The notes: generated by a model from the sequence alone, not told the origin. Positions 1 to 8,422 are shown, counted from the stretch's first letter. The stretch: DNA of 64,000 nucleotides from Chryseobacterium angstadtii (GCF_001045465.1 NZ_LFND01000005.1:248001-312000); one strand, 5' to 3'. Program-made: numbers and translations.

Positions 1-1060
1 CTTCCACTCCTTTAAGCTCTGCCGCCTGATGATCCATTCCTCCGGCTACCAGTTCGTCAATTTTATCCTGAACATCTTTAGCTGCTCTGTATGAACCTGC
101 TTCACTTACGAAAACACCGGTTGCCATTTCAGCAATTTTCTTTCTGATGGCTCCGAAAGTAGAAATAGAAACTCCAAACTGCTTTCTTTCGTTAGCGTAC
201 TGGATAGAGTGGTTTAAAATTCTTCTCTGAGCATCCAGACATGCAGCTGCCAGCTTGATACGGCCTACATTCAGGGCATTTAAAGCAATCTTAAATCCGT
301 TGTTTCTTTCTCCTAATAGATTTTCAACAGGAATTTTCATATCGTTGAAGAAAACCTGACGGGTAGAAGAGGCACGGATTCCTAATTTATGCTCTTCCTC
401 ACCGAAAGTAATGCTTCCCGGATTTTCAAGCTCCGAACGGTTAATGATGAAACCTGTAATATTTTTGTCATCATCTATTTTCGCGAATAATGTGAATGTA
501 TCTGCAAATCCTGCATTGGAAATCCACATTTTCTGACCATTGATGATATAATGTTTTCCGTCTTCGGAAAGTTTAGCTCTTGTTTTTCCTGAGTTGGCAT
601 CAGAACCTGCATCCGGCTCAGTTAAGCAATAAGCCCCAAATTTTGTACCTGTTGCCAGATCCGGAAGGTATTTTTTCTTTTGCTCTTCAGTACCGTAAAG
701 TACGATAGGAAGAGTTCCGATTCCGGTGTGTGCTCCATAAGCAGTCGCTAGTGAACCCGTTACTCCGGAAATATAATCGCAGGCAAGCATGGTTGTAACA
801 AAACCCATTCCCAGACCGCCGTATTCTTCAGGAACAGATATTCCCAACAAGCCCATATCTCCAAGTTTACGCATTGTTTCTTCAGTGAATGCATAATCTT
901 TCTTTTCAAAACGTTCTTTCTGTGGAACAACTTCTCTGTCGATGAATTCTTTAGCAGAATCACGAAGCATTTTTTGCTCTTCGTTCAGTTCCTCAATACT
1001 GAAAATGTCATTCGCAGGAATTTCCTTAATCAGGAACTCTCCGCCCTTTAATGTAGCCAT
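1..1060 (-). CDS. Acyl-CoA dehydrogenase (3' end beyond window)
   Basis: FAD-dependent acyl-CoA dehydrogenase, first step of fatty-acid beta-oxidation. About 353 residues are visible from the start MATLKGGEFLIKEIP; the C-terminus lies outside the window. Visible family motifs include the N-terminal helical domain, a TAYGAHTGIG segment, the flavin-contacting LTEPDAGSDA motif and WISNAGFAD in the middle beta domain. The catalytic glutamate would be in the missing part, so it was not checked. Long Bacteroidota members of about 590 residues begin in the same way (recall, not searched). It is the last visible gene of the operon with thiolase and FadN-type protein upstream on the same strand, which supports a role in beta-oxidation. 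Confidence 0.93.
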   Translation of the reverse strand, partial: MATLKGGEFLIKEIPANDIFSIEELNEEQKMLRDSAKEFIDREVVPQKERFEKKDYAFTEETMRKLGDMGLLGISVPEEYGGLGMGFVTTMLACDYISGVTGSLATAYGAHTGIGTLPIVLYGTEEQKKKYLPDLATGTKFGAYCLTEPDAGSDANSGKTRAKLSEDGKHYIINGQKMWISNAGFADTFTLFAKIDDDKNITGFIINRSELENPGSITFGEEEHKLGIRASSTRQVFFNDMKIPVENLLGERNNGFKIALNALNVGRIKLAAACLDAQRRILNHSIQYANERKQFGVSISTFGAIRKKIAEMATGVFVSEAGSYRAAKDVQDKIDELVAGGMDHQAAELKGVE

Positions 1061-1089
1061 ATATTATTTTGTTTTTTAATAAGATTTTG

Positions 1090-1496
1090 AAGAATAAAGA
1101 GAAAAGAATAAAGACTTTAATGGGTTAGATTTTTTTGAAAGCCTGAAATTATTCTCTGTAATTCTATGATTTTATTTTCTATATTTTCCATTTTAGACGA
1201 CTCAAAATAACCTCTGTGATTTGAGATAATGATTTGAGTCTGTAATTCATAAAGAGAGCCAAGACTTATTTCTAAAAACCGATTAAAATCTTTATTAGAG
1301 CTTCTGCTAGAACCTTCCGCAATATTGGAAGCAACAGAAACAGCACATCTTCTAAGCTGGGATTTCAGTCCGAATTCTTCGCTTTTGGGATAAGTATCGG
1401 TTATAGCATATGTTTCATCAGCTAATTCAATGGATAATTTCCAGATGTTTAGGTTTTTGAAATTATGCTTCATCTTGGTCTTTTCTCTTTATTCTT
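1090..1496. repeat. 18-bp inverted repeat flanking a four-helix-bundle gene
   Basis: AAGAATAAAGAGAAAAGA at 1090-1107 recurs as its exact reverse complement at 1479-1496. The arms bracket the small gene at 1117-1473 very closely. They could be ends of an inserted cassette, or a hairpin at RNA level that insulates the gene. The arms are purine-rich and simple in sequence, so recombination between unrelated low-complexity spacers is another possibility. Confidence 0.6.
1117..1473 (-). CDS. Four-helix-bundle protein (23S rRNA intervening-sequence family)
   Basis: 118-residue protein of the S23/IVS four-helix-bundle family (TIGR02436 type). Recognisable motifs are the opening FKNLNIWKLSIELA, PKSEEFGLKSQLRRCAVSV, SNIAEGSSR and the FLEISLGSLYELQTQ helix. 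Family members fold as pentameric helical bundles with a basic surface; their function is not established, and they turn up at scattered chromosomal sites and inside rRNA intervening sequences. This copy sits in the spacer between thiolase and acyl-CoA dehydrogenase, bracketed by an 18-bp inverted repeat. A divergent paralogue occupies the next spacer of the same operon (2732-3094). No link with fatty-acid oxidation is suggested by the sequence. Confidence 0.88.
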   Translation of the reverse strand: MKHNFKNLNIWKLSIELADETYAITDTYPKSEEFGLKSQLRRCAVSVASNIAEGSSRSSNKDFNRFLEISLGSLYELQTQIIISNHRGYFESSKMENIENKIIELQRIISGFQKNLTH

Positions 1497-1515
1497 TACT
1501 CTTTTTGTCCATTAA

Positions 1516-2694
1516 TTAAAGAAGCTCAAAGATGGAAGCCGCTCCCTGGCCTGTACCCACACACATAGATACCATTCCGTATTTGTTGCCGCGTCTTCTC
1601 ATTTCGTCAAGAAGCTGAACCGTTAATTTGGTTCCGGTACATCCAAGCGGGTGACCAAGAGCAATAGCACCTCCGTTGACATTTAAGATATCAGGGTTTA
1701 GACCTAATTCTTTTTTAATGGCTACAGATTGTGATGCGAAGGCTTCGTTTAATTCAATTAAGTCAATATCTTTTAATTCAAGACCTGCTTGTTTTAATGC
1801 TTTTGGAATAGCATAAATAGGACCCATACCCATAATTCTAGGCTCTAAACCTGCTGCTGCATAAGCCACTAATCTGGCTTCCGGTTCAAGACCTAATTCT
1901 TTCACCATTTCTTCACTCATTGCCATTACAAAAGCAGCTCCGTCACTCATCTGAGATGAATTCCCGGCCGTTACGGTTCCTCCGTTGGCGAATACAGGTC
2001 TCAGTTTGGCCAGACCTTCCAGAGAAGTGTCTTTTCTAGGACCTTCGTCAATAGAGAAGTCGAACTTTTTAGACTGCATTTTTTGGTTCTCATCCAGGAA
2101 ATTGTATTCTACAGGAATTGAAACAATCTGGTTCGTAAACTTTCCTTCAGCATTAGCTTTTAAAGCTTTCATATGCGATTCAAAAGCGAACTGATCCTGT
2201 TCTTCTCTTGTAATATTATATTGTTTGGCTACTTCTTCAGCAGTGTAACCCATTCCCCAGTAATAATCAGGGTTGGTTTTCGCGATATCTGTTTCCGGAA
2301 CGGGCTTATAACCACCCATCGGAATATAAGACATAGATTCTGTACCTCCTGCGATAATACAGTCGGCCATTCCTGCCTGGATTTTTGCAGAAGCAATCGC
2401 AATAGCCTCACTTCCTGATGCACAGTATCTGTTTACGGTAACTCCGGGAACTTTATCGGTATTCAATCCCATTAAAGAAATCAGACGGGCTACGTTCAAC
2501 CCTTGTTCTGCTTCCGGCATTGCGTTTCCTACGATAAGGTCGTCAATTCTGTTTTTATCTAATTGTGGAAGTTCAGCCATTAGTTTTTCAATAACTGTAG
2601 CTGCCATCACGTCTGGACGAGTAAAACGAAGGGAGCCTTTAGGTGCTTTTCCTACGGCAGTTCTAAATCCTTTTACTATATATGCTTGTTTCAT
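1516..2694 (-). CDS. fadA: Acetyl-CoA C-acyltransferase (thiolase)
   Basis: Thiolase that cleaves 3-ketoacyl-CoA with CoA in the last step of beta-oxidation. At 392 residues it has the normal family length. The nucleophilic cysteine is Cys91 in NRYCASGSEAIA, the catalytic histidine lies in GGAIALGHPLGCTG and the second cysteine in SMCVGTGQGAA near the C-terminus. All catalytic motifs are intact. It lies between the FadN-like gene and the acyl-CoA dehydrogenase on the same strand, so degradative (acyltransferase) use is more likely than acetoacetyl-CoA synthesis. The symbol is by function and position; paralogous acetyl-CoA acetyltransferases look similar. Confidence 0.93.
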   Translation of the reverse strand: MKQAYIVKGFRTAVGKAPKGSLRFTRPDVMAATVIEKLMAELPQLDKNRIDDLIVGNAMPEAEQGLNVARLISLMGLNTDKVPGVTVNRYCASGSEAIAIASAKIQAGMADCIIAGGTESMSYIPMGGYKPVPETDIAKTNPDYYWGMGYTAEEVAKQYNITREEQDQFAFESHMKALKANAEGKFTNQIVSIPVEYNFLDENQKMQSKKFDFSIDEGPRKDTSLEGLAKLRPVFANGGTVTAGNSSQMSDGAAFVMAMSEEMVKELGLEPEARLVAYAAAGLEPRIMGMGPIYAIPKALKQAGLELKDIDLIELNEAFASQSVAIKKELGLNPDILNVNGGAIALGHPLGCTGTKLTVQLLDEMRRRGNKYGMVSMCVGTGQGAASIFELL

Positions 2695-2731
2695 TTTGTA
2701 TTAAAGTATTTACGTAAAATGTATTAATGAT

Positions 2732-3094
2732 TTAAAATGTTTGAGTATTAAATTTCTGCTTCAGTTTTGCCAGCATATTTTGTATGTGTTTGATTTCTGA
2801 ATAAATTATATTAAAATCATCATTTTTAAAAAATCCCAAATCGTTTGCAATTAAAATCTGAGTTTCAAATTCAAATGAAGAGCCTAAAGCAATATTCAGA
2901 AAATGTGAAAACTGGGCATTGGTATCCCGACCTGCACCTTCAGCAATGTTAGAAGGAATTGAGTAAAGACTTCTTCTGGATTGAGAGGTAAGCCCAAACA
3001 TTTCATCCTTTGGAAAATCATTTGAAGCCAGGTAAAATACTTTACAAAGCTTCATAGATTTTGTCCAAACTTCTAAGTCTCTAAAATTGTGCAT
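2732..3094 (-). CDS. Four-helix-bundle protein, second copy
   Basis: 120-residue S23/IVS-type four-helix-bundle protein with the family signature: MHNFRDLEVWTKSMKL at the start, PKDEMFGLTSQSRRS, PSNIAEGAGR and FLNIALGSSFEFETQ. It is clearly homologous to the protein at 1117-1473 but divergent enough not to be a recent duplication. It fills the spacer between the FadN-like gene and thiolase. The flanks (2710-2731 and 3098-3127) carry related inverted AT-rich words such as GTAAAATGTA, weaker than the perfect arms around the other copy. Confidence 0.88.
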   Translation of the reverse strand: MHNFRDLEVWTKSMKLCKVFYLASNDFPKDEMFGLTSQSRRSLYSIPSNIAEGAGRDTNAQFSHFLNIALGSSFEFETQILIANDLGFFKNDDFNIIYSEIKHIQNMLAKLKQKFNTQTF

Positions 3095-3133
3095 CGTGAA
3101 TACATTAATACTTTTTACATTTTACAAAAAAAT

Positions 3134-5527
3134 CTAGTTTCTCAACGGTTTTCCATTCTGCAACATATACTGAATTCTCTCCAGAGTTTTTCTTTCACCG
3201 CAAAGCTGTAAGAAGGTTTCTCTTTCAAGATTCAATAGGTATTGTTCAGTAACAACAGTAGGTTCGGAAAGGTTTCCTCCCACCATTACGTTCGCTAATT
3301 TGTCTGCAATTTTCTTATCGTGCTCAGAGATGAAGTTTCCGGTAAGCATCTGGTCGGTTCCTACGTAGAACATTCCCAGTGCATCTTTCCCTAAAACTTT
3401 TACCCTTTGCTCGATAGGCTGAGTATAACCTTGCTCTGCCAATAGTTTGGCTACTTTCTTAGCTTCTGCAATCTGTCTGTTTTTGCTTACGGATACAATA
3501 TCTTTTCCTTTTTCAAGAATTCCCATATCATACGCTTCATAAGCGGAAGTAGCTACTTTACCCATAGCGATATTCATAAATGCTTCACGAAGTCTGTTGT
3601 TTTTAACATCATCGCTGTGGAATTCTCTGGAAGTTCTTAAAGTAAGCTCTTTGGTACCACCACCGCCAGGAATTACTCCAACTCCGGTTTCTACCAGTCC
3701 GATGTAAGTTTCTGCTGCTGCAACCACTCTGTCGGCATGCATAGTCATTTCGCAACCGCCACCAAGCGTCATTCCGTGAGGAGCAACAACTACAGGAATA
3801 GAAGAGTAACGAACTCTCATCATGGATTTCTGGAAATAAGCGATGGCCATATTCAGATCATCCCAGTCCTGTTCAATAGCCATCATTAGGATCATGGCAA
3901 GGTTGGCTCCTACAGAGAAATTGGTTCCCTGGTTTCCAACTACCAATCCGTCGTATTCTTTTTCTGCTAAATCAATAGCTCTGTTTAATCCGTCAAGAAC
4001 TTCACCTCCCAAAGAATTCATTTTTGAACGGATCTCAAAGTTGATGATACCGTCGCCAAGATACTCGATAGCAGCTCCGGAATTGCTCCAAAGTGTTTTG
4101 TTCTTTCTGATATTGTCTAAGATAATAAAGGCATCCTGACCAGGAATTTTATTGTATTCTCCTGAATTTTTGTCAACGAAAATACTTTGACCTTCATCAT
4201 TTACTTTATAGAAGGATTCTACATTTTTAACCCAGTCTGACACTTCATAACCTGCATCTTTTGCGAGTTCGATACCTTTTTGAACACCTACGGCATCCCA
4301 GATTTCGAAAGGACCGTTTTCCCATCCGAAACCGGCTCTCATAGCATCGTCTATTTTGTAAACTTCGTCGGAGATTTCAGGAACTTTGTGAGAAACATAG
4401 GCGAATAATGCCCCTAAAGATTTTCTGTATAATTCTCCTGCTTTATCTTTTCCACCAATTAAAACTTTAAATCGGTCAATTGGTTTGTCGATATTTTTAG
4501 TTAATTCTAAAGTTGGGAACGAAGATTTTCCCTGAAGCTCATATTCTAATGTATCAAGATTCAATCCGTGAATTTCAGATTTACCTTCTGCATTTTTTAC
4601 TTTTTTATAGAATCCCTGTTCAGTTTTAGAACCCAGCCATTTGTTATCCATCATTTTCTGAATATAACCTGGAAGGGCAAAAACATCATTGAAGTCATTA
4701 GCTTCTGCACCGCTCTGGCGAACACCGTTGGCTACCATCACAAGTGTATCAAGACCTACTACATCCGCTGTTCTGAATGTTGCTGATTTTGGACGTCCGA
4801 TGACAGGACCCGTTAATTTATCAACCTCAGAAACAGTTAATCCTAATTTCTGTACATTATGAAGAAGATCCATCATGGAGAAAACCCCGATTCTGTTGGC
4901 AATGAATGCCGGAGTATCTTTGGCTAAAACAGTCGTTTTTCCTAAGAATTTAGCCCCATAATTCATGTAGAAGTCAATCACTTCCGGATCTGTATCCTGC
5001 GTAGGGATGATTTCCAGAAGAGGAAGATATCTCACCGGATTAAAGAAGTGAGTTCCTGCAAAGTATTTTTTAAAGTCATCGCTTCTTCCTTCCACCAGAA
5101 AATGAATAGGAATACCTGATGTATTAGAAGAAATTAATGTTCCCGGTTTTCTGAATTGTTCAATTTTTTCATAAACAGATTTCTTAATGTCAAGTCTTTC
5201 AACAACAACTTCAATAATCCAGTCTGTATCTTTAATTTTCTGCAGATCGTCATCGAAGTTTCCTACTTTTATTCTATCCGCAAATTTAGGTGAATAGAGA
5301 AGGGCAGGGCTTGCTTTTTTCAGCTTTTCAAAGTTTTCAGAAGCAATTCTGTTTCTTACCGCTTTGTCATCTTTGGTCAAACCTTTTTTCTGTTCAGCTT
5401 CCGTCAGTTCAAAAGGAACGATATCCAAAAGAGACACTTCCACACCAATATTGGCGAAATGTGCTGCAATACCGCTTCCCATAATTCCTGAACCAAGAAC
5501 CGTTACATGTTTGATTCTTCTTTTCAT
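3134..5527 (-). CDS. fadN: 3-hydroxyacyl-CoA dehydrogenase / enoyl-CoA hydratase fusion
   Basis: Bifunctional beta-oxidation enzyme of about 797 residues. The N-terminal half is an NAD-dependent 3-hydroxyacyl-CoA dehydrogenase with Rossmann motif VTVLGSGIMGSGIAAHFA, SSNTSGIPI and THFFNPVRYLPLLE. The C-terminal half is a crotonase domain with HGMTLGGGCEMTMHADRV and GVGVIPGGGGTKE. This dehydrogenase-then-hydratase order is that of FadN from Bacillus, the reverse of E. coli FadB. I chose the start at 5527 (MKRRIKHVTVLGSG) because the fold begins there; an in-frame ATG at 5566 would add 13 unlikely residues. It lies directly downstream of the MarR gene in the same operon. Symbol by analogy. Confidence 0.9.
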   Translation of the reverse strand: MKRRIKHVTVLGSGIMGSGIAAHFANIGVEVSLLDIVPFELTEAEQKKGLTKDDKAVRNRIASENFEKLKKASPALLYSPKFADRIKVGNFDDDLQKIKDTDWIIEVVVERLDIKKSVYEKIEQFRKPGTLISSNTSGIPIHFLVEGRSDDFKKYFAGTHFFNPVRYLPLLEIIPTQDTDPEVIDFYMNYGAKFLGKTTVLAKDTPAFIANRIGVFSMMDLLHNVQKLGLTVSEVDKLTGPVIGRPKSATFRTADVVGLDTLVMVANGVRQSGAEANDFNDVFALPGYIQKMMDNKWLGSKTEQGFYKKVKNAEGKSEIHGLNLDTLEYELQGKSSFPTLELTKNIDKPIDRFKVLIGGKDKAGELYRKSLGALFAYVSHKVPEISDEVYKIDDAMRAGFGWENGPFEIWDAVGVQKGIELAKDAGYEVSDWVKNVESFYKVNDEGQSIFVDKNSGEYNKIPGQDAFIILDNIRKNKTLWSNSGAAIEYLGDGIINFEIRSKMNSLGGEVLDGLNRAIDLAEKEYDGLVVGNQGTNFSVGANLAMILMMAIEQDWDDLNMAIAYFQKSMMRVRYSSIPVVVAPHGMTLGGGCEMTMHADRVVAAAETYIGLVETGVGVIPGGGGTKELTLRTSREFHSDDVKNNRLREAFMNIAMGKVATSAYEAYDMGILEKGKDIVSVSKNRQIAEAKKVAKLLAEQGYTQPIEQRVKVLGKDALGMFYVGTDQMLTGNFISEHDKKIADKLANVMVGGNLSEPTVVTEQYLLNLERETFLQLCGERKTLERIQYMLQNGKPLRN

Positions 5528-5582
5528 ATGTAAATTTTTATTATTTCTAAACTCAGATGAAACCATGAGGTTTCATGATCAT

Positions 5583-6038
5583 TTATTTTCTGTTATTTAA
5601 TAATTCGTTTGCAATTTTCATGATTTCAGACATCACTTCCTTGAAAGTTTCAATTTTTTCAGGAGCAATTTTTTCCATCACTTTCTTGTTGAAATTGACC
5701 ACTACTTCTTTTGACATATTCCTGGAGTTCAGACCTTTATCTGTAAGTTTAATGATCACTTCCCTTTTATCGGTAGTGGTCTTTTCCTTATAGATGTATC
5801 CGTTGTCTTCCAGAAGCTTGATAATTCTGGTCAAAGAGGTAGGTTCAATGGCCATTTTAGGGCCTAAGTTGGTACTTCGGGTACCTTCTTTGGGATCAAT
5901 TTTAAGAAGGGTGAGGGCTTGTACAGCTGTAGAATCATGCTCTTGGGCAAGTTCTGTATACATTTTAGAAACAGCCAGCCAGGTCTGTTTTAAAACTAAA
6001 TCTACGTTTTCTATTTTTTCTTTATTATTATCCATCAT
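5583..6038 (-). CDS. MarR-family transcriptional regulator (likely fatty-acid responsive)
   Basis: 151-residue winged-helix regulator of the MarR family. The recognition region reads STNLGPKMAIEPTSLTRIIKLLEDNGYI and the wing KEKTTTDKREVIIKLTDKG. It is the first gene of the beta-oxidation operon, 56 nt upstream of the FadN-type start. Two copies of a 20-bp palindrome lie in its upstream region (6072-6091 and 6155-6174), the first directly upstream of the -7 box, so autorepression and control of the whole operon is the natural reading. An acyl-CoA ligand is a reasonable inference from the operon content, not from the protein sequence. Confidence 0.9.
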   Translation of the reverse strand: MMDNNKEKIENVDLVLKQTWLAVSKMYTELAQEHDSTAVQALTLLKIDPKEGTRSTNLGPKMAIEPTSLTRIIKLLEDNGYIYKEKTTTDKREVIIKLTDKGLNSRNMSKEVVVNFNKKVMEKIAPEKIETFKEVMSEIMKIANELLNNRK

Positions 6039-6059
6039 TTATGTACTAATGGTGTTACC

Positions 6060-6067
6060 CAAATTTA
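6060..6067 (-). promoter_or_regulatory. -7 box of the MarR/beta-oxidation operon
   Basis: On the minus strand this reads TAAATTTG, matching the Bacteroidota -7 consensus TAnnTTTG, 21 nt upstream of the MarR start codon. No clear -33 TTG is seen; the expected -33 area is occupied by the 20-bp palindrome at 6072-6091. Confidence 0.5.
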
Positions 6068-6071
6068 GTAA

Positions 6072-6091
6072 ATATTATGCATGCATAGTAT
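6072..6091. promoter_or_regulatory. MarR operator candidate O1
   Basis: ATATTATGCATGCATAGTAT, a 20-bp palindrome with a single mismatched base pair. It lies 4 bp upstream of the TAAATTTG -7 box and 34 bp upstream of the MarR start codon, so a bound dimer would block RNA polymerase. The sequence is repeated at 6155-6174. Confidence 0.72.
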
Positions 6092-6154
6092 TTATTAACG
6101 TTAAATTTTGTTAATAACCTGATAATAAACCGATTAAATTGTATGACTAGCATA

Positions 6155-6174
6155 ATACTATGCATGCATAGTAT
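6155..6174. promoter_or_regulatory. MarR operator candidate O2
   Basis: ATACTATGCATGCATAGTAT, a perfect 20-bp palindrome identical to O1 except at one base. The centres of O1 and O2 are 83 bp apart, about eight helical turns, which would suit cooperative binding on one face. It lies between the ABC ATPase stop codon and O1. Confidence 0.72.
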
Positions 6175-6200
6175 GTGAATTATTTAATATAAACGTAGTA

Positions 6201-7124
6201 TTAATGAATGTTTTTAACGAAATGTATTATTTCTTCGAAAGATTCACATTGCTGTTTGATAGTGTCGGTATGGATTTCCCAAAAACCGTTTTTATATTCA
6301 AAATGTAAGGTGGAAAGGTCTTTTTCGAAATTTTTCTGAAGCAAAGAATAGAGCATTTCCTTATGAACCTGTGGCGCTTCAATGGAAGGAGGAACAAAAT
6401 TTTCATTCACCTGAAACAATGAAACATTCGTAAGTTCTTCATGCTGAAGCAGCACGTCTTCTACAATTCCCGAGAAAAGCTGATTATCTTTTACATACCA
6501 TATTTTATCTGCAAATTCTTTAGCCAGCCTCCAGTCATGAGAAGAAAATAGAATGAGTTTATTTTGCTCTTTGGCCAGTCTGCGGAGTGTTTTCAGGATA
6601 ATCAGTTTATTTTTCTCATCCAGATGCGTCGTGGGTTCATCCAGGATAATTATAGGTGAATTTTGAGTAATAGCCCGCCCGATGAATGCTTTTTGTAGAT
6701 TTCCATCCGAAAGATTTTTGAGTAAAGTATGCTTATATTGATCAAGCTCCAATTCATTGATGATGTGAGATACTTCTTCCCGGTCTTCTTTTTTTAACTC
6801 AAAATAGAAAGGGTAGTAGATGTATTTTCCCAATGAAATGAGGTCTTCAACAGTATAATGCTGCGGAATGTTCGATTTTGAAAAAACAATGGCGATATTT
6901 TCTGCAATCTCCTTAACGGAAAGGTCTTTTATATTTTTATGATTAATTAAAATTTCTCCTCCTAAAATAGAAATTTGATGTAAAATAGATTTGATAAGGG
7001 TCGTTTTTCCTACACCGTTATTACCAATCAGAAGGCATACATCACCTAGTTTCAGATCTGCATGGGCATTTGAAATTAAATTCTTGCTGTAGCCTATATT
7101 GGCTTGTCTGATTTGTAGGTGCAT
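6201..7124 (-). CDS. FecE-like ABC transporter ATP-binding protein
   Basis: ATPase subunit of a siderophore, haem or cobalamin-type importer. 307 residues with Walker A LIGNNGVGKTTLI, signature LSDGNLQKAFIGRA (normally LSGGQ; here SDGN), Walker B PIIILDEPTTHLD and the switch histidine in LFSSHDWRLA. About 70 residues after the nucleotide-binding core are a divergent C-terminal extension. Its partner permease is at 8459-9430 on the same strand but separated by 1.33 kb of repeat elements and a GxxExxY gene, so the operon appears interrupted. Transported substrate cannot be read from the sequence; no binding protein or TonB receptor is adjacent. Confidence 0.88.
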   Translation of the reverse strand: MHLQIRQANIGYSKNLISNAHADLKLGDVCLLIGNNGVGKTTLIKSILHQISILGGEILINHKNIKDLSVKEIAENIAIVFSKSNIPQHYTVEDLISLGKYIYYPFYFELKKEDREEVSHIINELELDQYKHTLLKNLSDGNLQKAFIGRAITQNSPIIILDEPTTHLDEKNKLIILKTLRRLAKEQNKLILFSSHDWRLAKEFADKIWYVKDNQLFSGIVEDVLLQHEELTNVSLFQVNENFVPPSIEAPQVHKEMLYSLLQKNFEKDLSTLHFEYKNGFWEIHTDTIKQQCESFEEIIHFVKNIH

Positions 7125-7233
7125 TGATTTATGGGTTAATCACAAGGATGTAACTTGTTTTACAAAAATACTGCTTTAAAGTATAAAAATGTCAAAAGTT
7201 TTGGATAGGCTTGTTTCTTAACAGATGAATATA

Positions 7234-7449
7234 TTGGTTAATCGCAAAGACGCAAGTTTTTTATAAAAATAGTTTTTTTAAGACGCTAGGAATTTGACTC
7301 TGTCAAATTTTTATACGAGAATATAAATATAAAATAGAAGAGCTAATCTTAATAATTCTAACCATATAGACAATCATTTTATCGAAAATAAAATCCTAGC
7401 GCCTTAATACGCAATCCTACAAAAACCTCGCGTCTTTGCGACTAACCAA
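7234..7449. repeat. Inverted-repeat element A (MITE-like, 216 bp)
   Basis: The ends are TTGGTTAATCGCAAAGACG at 7234-7252 and its reverse complement with one mismatch at 7431-7449. Inside lies a small hairpin, AATTTGAC-tct-GTCAAATT. A second full copy (8200-8422) and a partial copy (8086-8165) share interior blocks such as CTTAATAATTCTAAC and TAAAATCCT. It contains no open reading frame. Such short terminal-inverted-repeat units are typical of non-autonomous elements or structured repeat RNAs. The stretch 7450-7577 after it is AT-rich with nothing recognisable. Confidence 0.75.
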
Positions 7450-7577
7450 ATAAATAATTTTTTATTCATTGCTTAATCTTATTTATTAACTTATAGAAAT
7501 ATTGATCAATCATAAATAAGCAATTGAATATCAAAAAGGATTATGAAAATTAAATAACCTGATTTCGTCAACATAAT

Positions 7578-7955
7578 TTATAAATAATTAACGATTCTGG
7601 TTACTCCATTTTTAAAGACATCGGATTGGAAGTTTAAAAGCATTCCTAATTTGCAATTTGTCATCTTTAAATAGGTCAAAAGTTGTGCTTTATGAATAGG
7701 ATTGATATATTCTACGGCTTTTAATTCTAGTATCAATTTATTTTCAATGATTATATCAATTCTAAAAGCATTTTCAATTTTTAAATCTTCATAAATAATG
7801 GGAAAGAGTTTCTGTTTTTCTACTAATAAATCGGTCTTTGAAAGTTCATAGAACAAACATTCTTCGTAAACATGTTCAAATAATCCAGAGCCAAGCTTTC
7901 TGTGAATTTTTAAGCCTGCGTCAAAAACTATTTTTGATAATTCATTTTCTGTCAT
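7578..7955 (-). CDS. GxxExxY protein (PD-(D/E)XK-like)
   Basis: 125-residue protein with the family-defining GLFEHVY (GxxExxY) in KIHRKLGSGLFEHVYEECL, followed by FRIDIIIENKLILELKAVE, which matches the D...ExK core of PD-(D/E)XK nuclease-like folds. I chose MTENELSKIVFDAG at 7955 as start because this is the conserved N-terminus; an upstream in-frame ATG at 8081 would add 42 hydrophobic, poorly conserved residues. The family has no settled function. It is enclosed by repeat copies A (7234-7449), C (8086-8165) and B (8200-8422), and the whole block separates two genes of one ABC transporter, so it seems to belong to a mobile or repetitive unit. Confidence 0.85.
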   Translation of the reverse strand: MTENELSKIVFDAGLKIHRKLGSGLFEHVYEECLFYELSKTDLLVEKQKLFPIIYEDLKIENAFRIDIIIENKLILELKAVEYINPIHKAQLLTYLKMTNCKLGMLLNFQSDVFKNGVTRIVNYL

Positions 7956-8085
7956 TGTGTTGTGTTTTTGTGAATTTACACTTTTCATGGATAAATAAAT
8001 CACAAAGACAAAAAATTGCATTAAAATGAGGATGTTGTAAGAAGAAAAAAAATCAGTAAGCTCAACAGTCTGAATTTCCAATTTA

Positions 8086-8165
8086 CATTTTATCGGAGAT
8101 AAACCCCCAGCGTCTTAATACGCAATCCTACAAAAAGGACTTAGCTCCCTTACGATTATCAACAA
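8086..8165. repeat. Partial copy C of the inverted-repeat element
   Basis: Resembles only the right half of element A: TTTTATCG...GATAAA followed by the exact block CTTAATACGCAATCCTAC and then a degenerate right end. It adjoins the N-terminal side of the GxxExxY gene, as if that gene had replaced or interrupted the left half of a repeat unit. Confidence 0.55.
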
Positions 8166-8199
8166 GAAAGCGTTGCTTTATTTTTTATAAATGAATATA

Positions 8200-8422
8200 T
8201 TGGTTAGTCGCAAAGGCGCAAGTCTATTATAAAAATAGTGTTTTTAAGGCACAAGGAATTTGACTCTGTCAAATTTTGATGCTGGTTTTATAGTGAGTAT
8301 AAAATGGATGATTTAATCTTAATAATTCTAACTCTCCACATCATCATTTTATCGGAGATAAAATCCTGGCGCCTTAAAACATAGCTCCAAGAAATACCTT
8401 TTGCGCCTTTGCGATTAACCAA
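8200..8422. repeat. Inverted-repeat element B (MITE-like, 223 bp)
   Basis: Ends are TTGGTTAGTCGCAAAGGCGCA at 8200-8220 and its reverse complement with one mismatch at 8402-8422. Both A and B are preceded by ATGAATATAT. The interior again carries the AATTTGAC-tct-GTCAAATT hairpin and shares blocks with A. Covariation between A and B in the arms (AAGACG/CGTCTT against AAGGCG/CGCCTT) keeps the stem paired, which suggests selection on structure. Confidence 0.75.
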
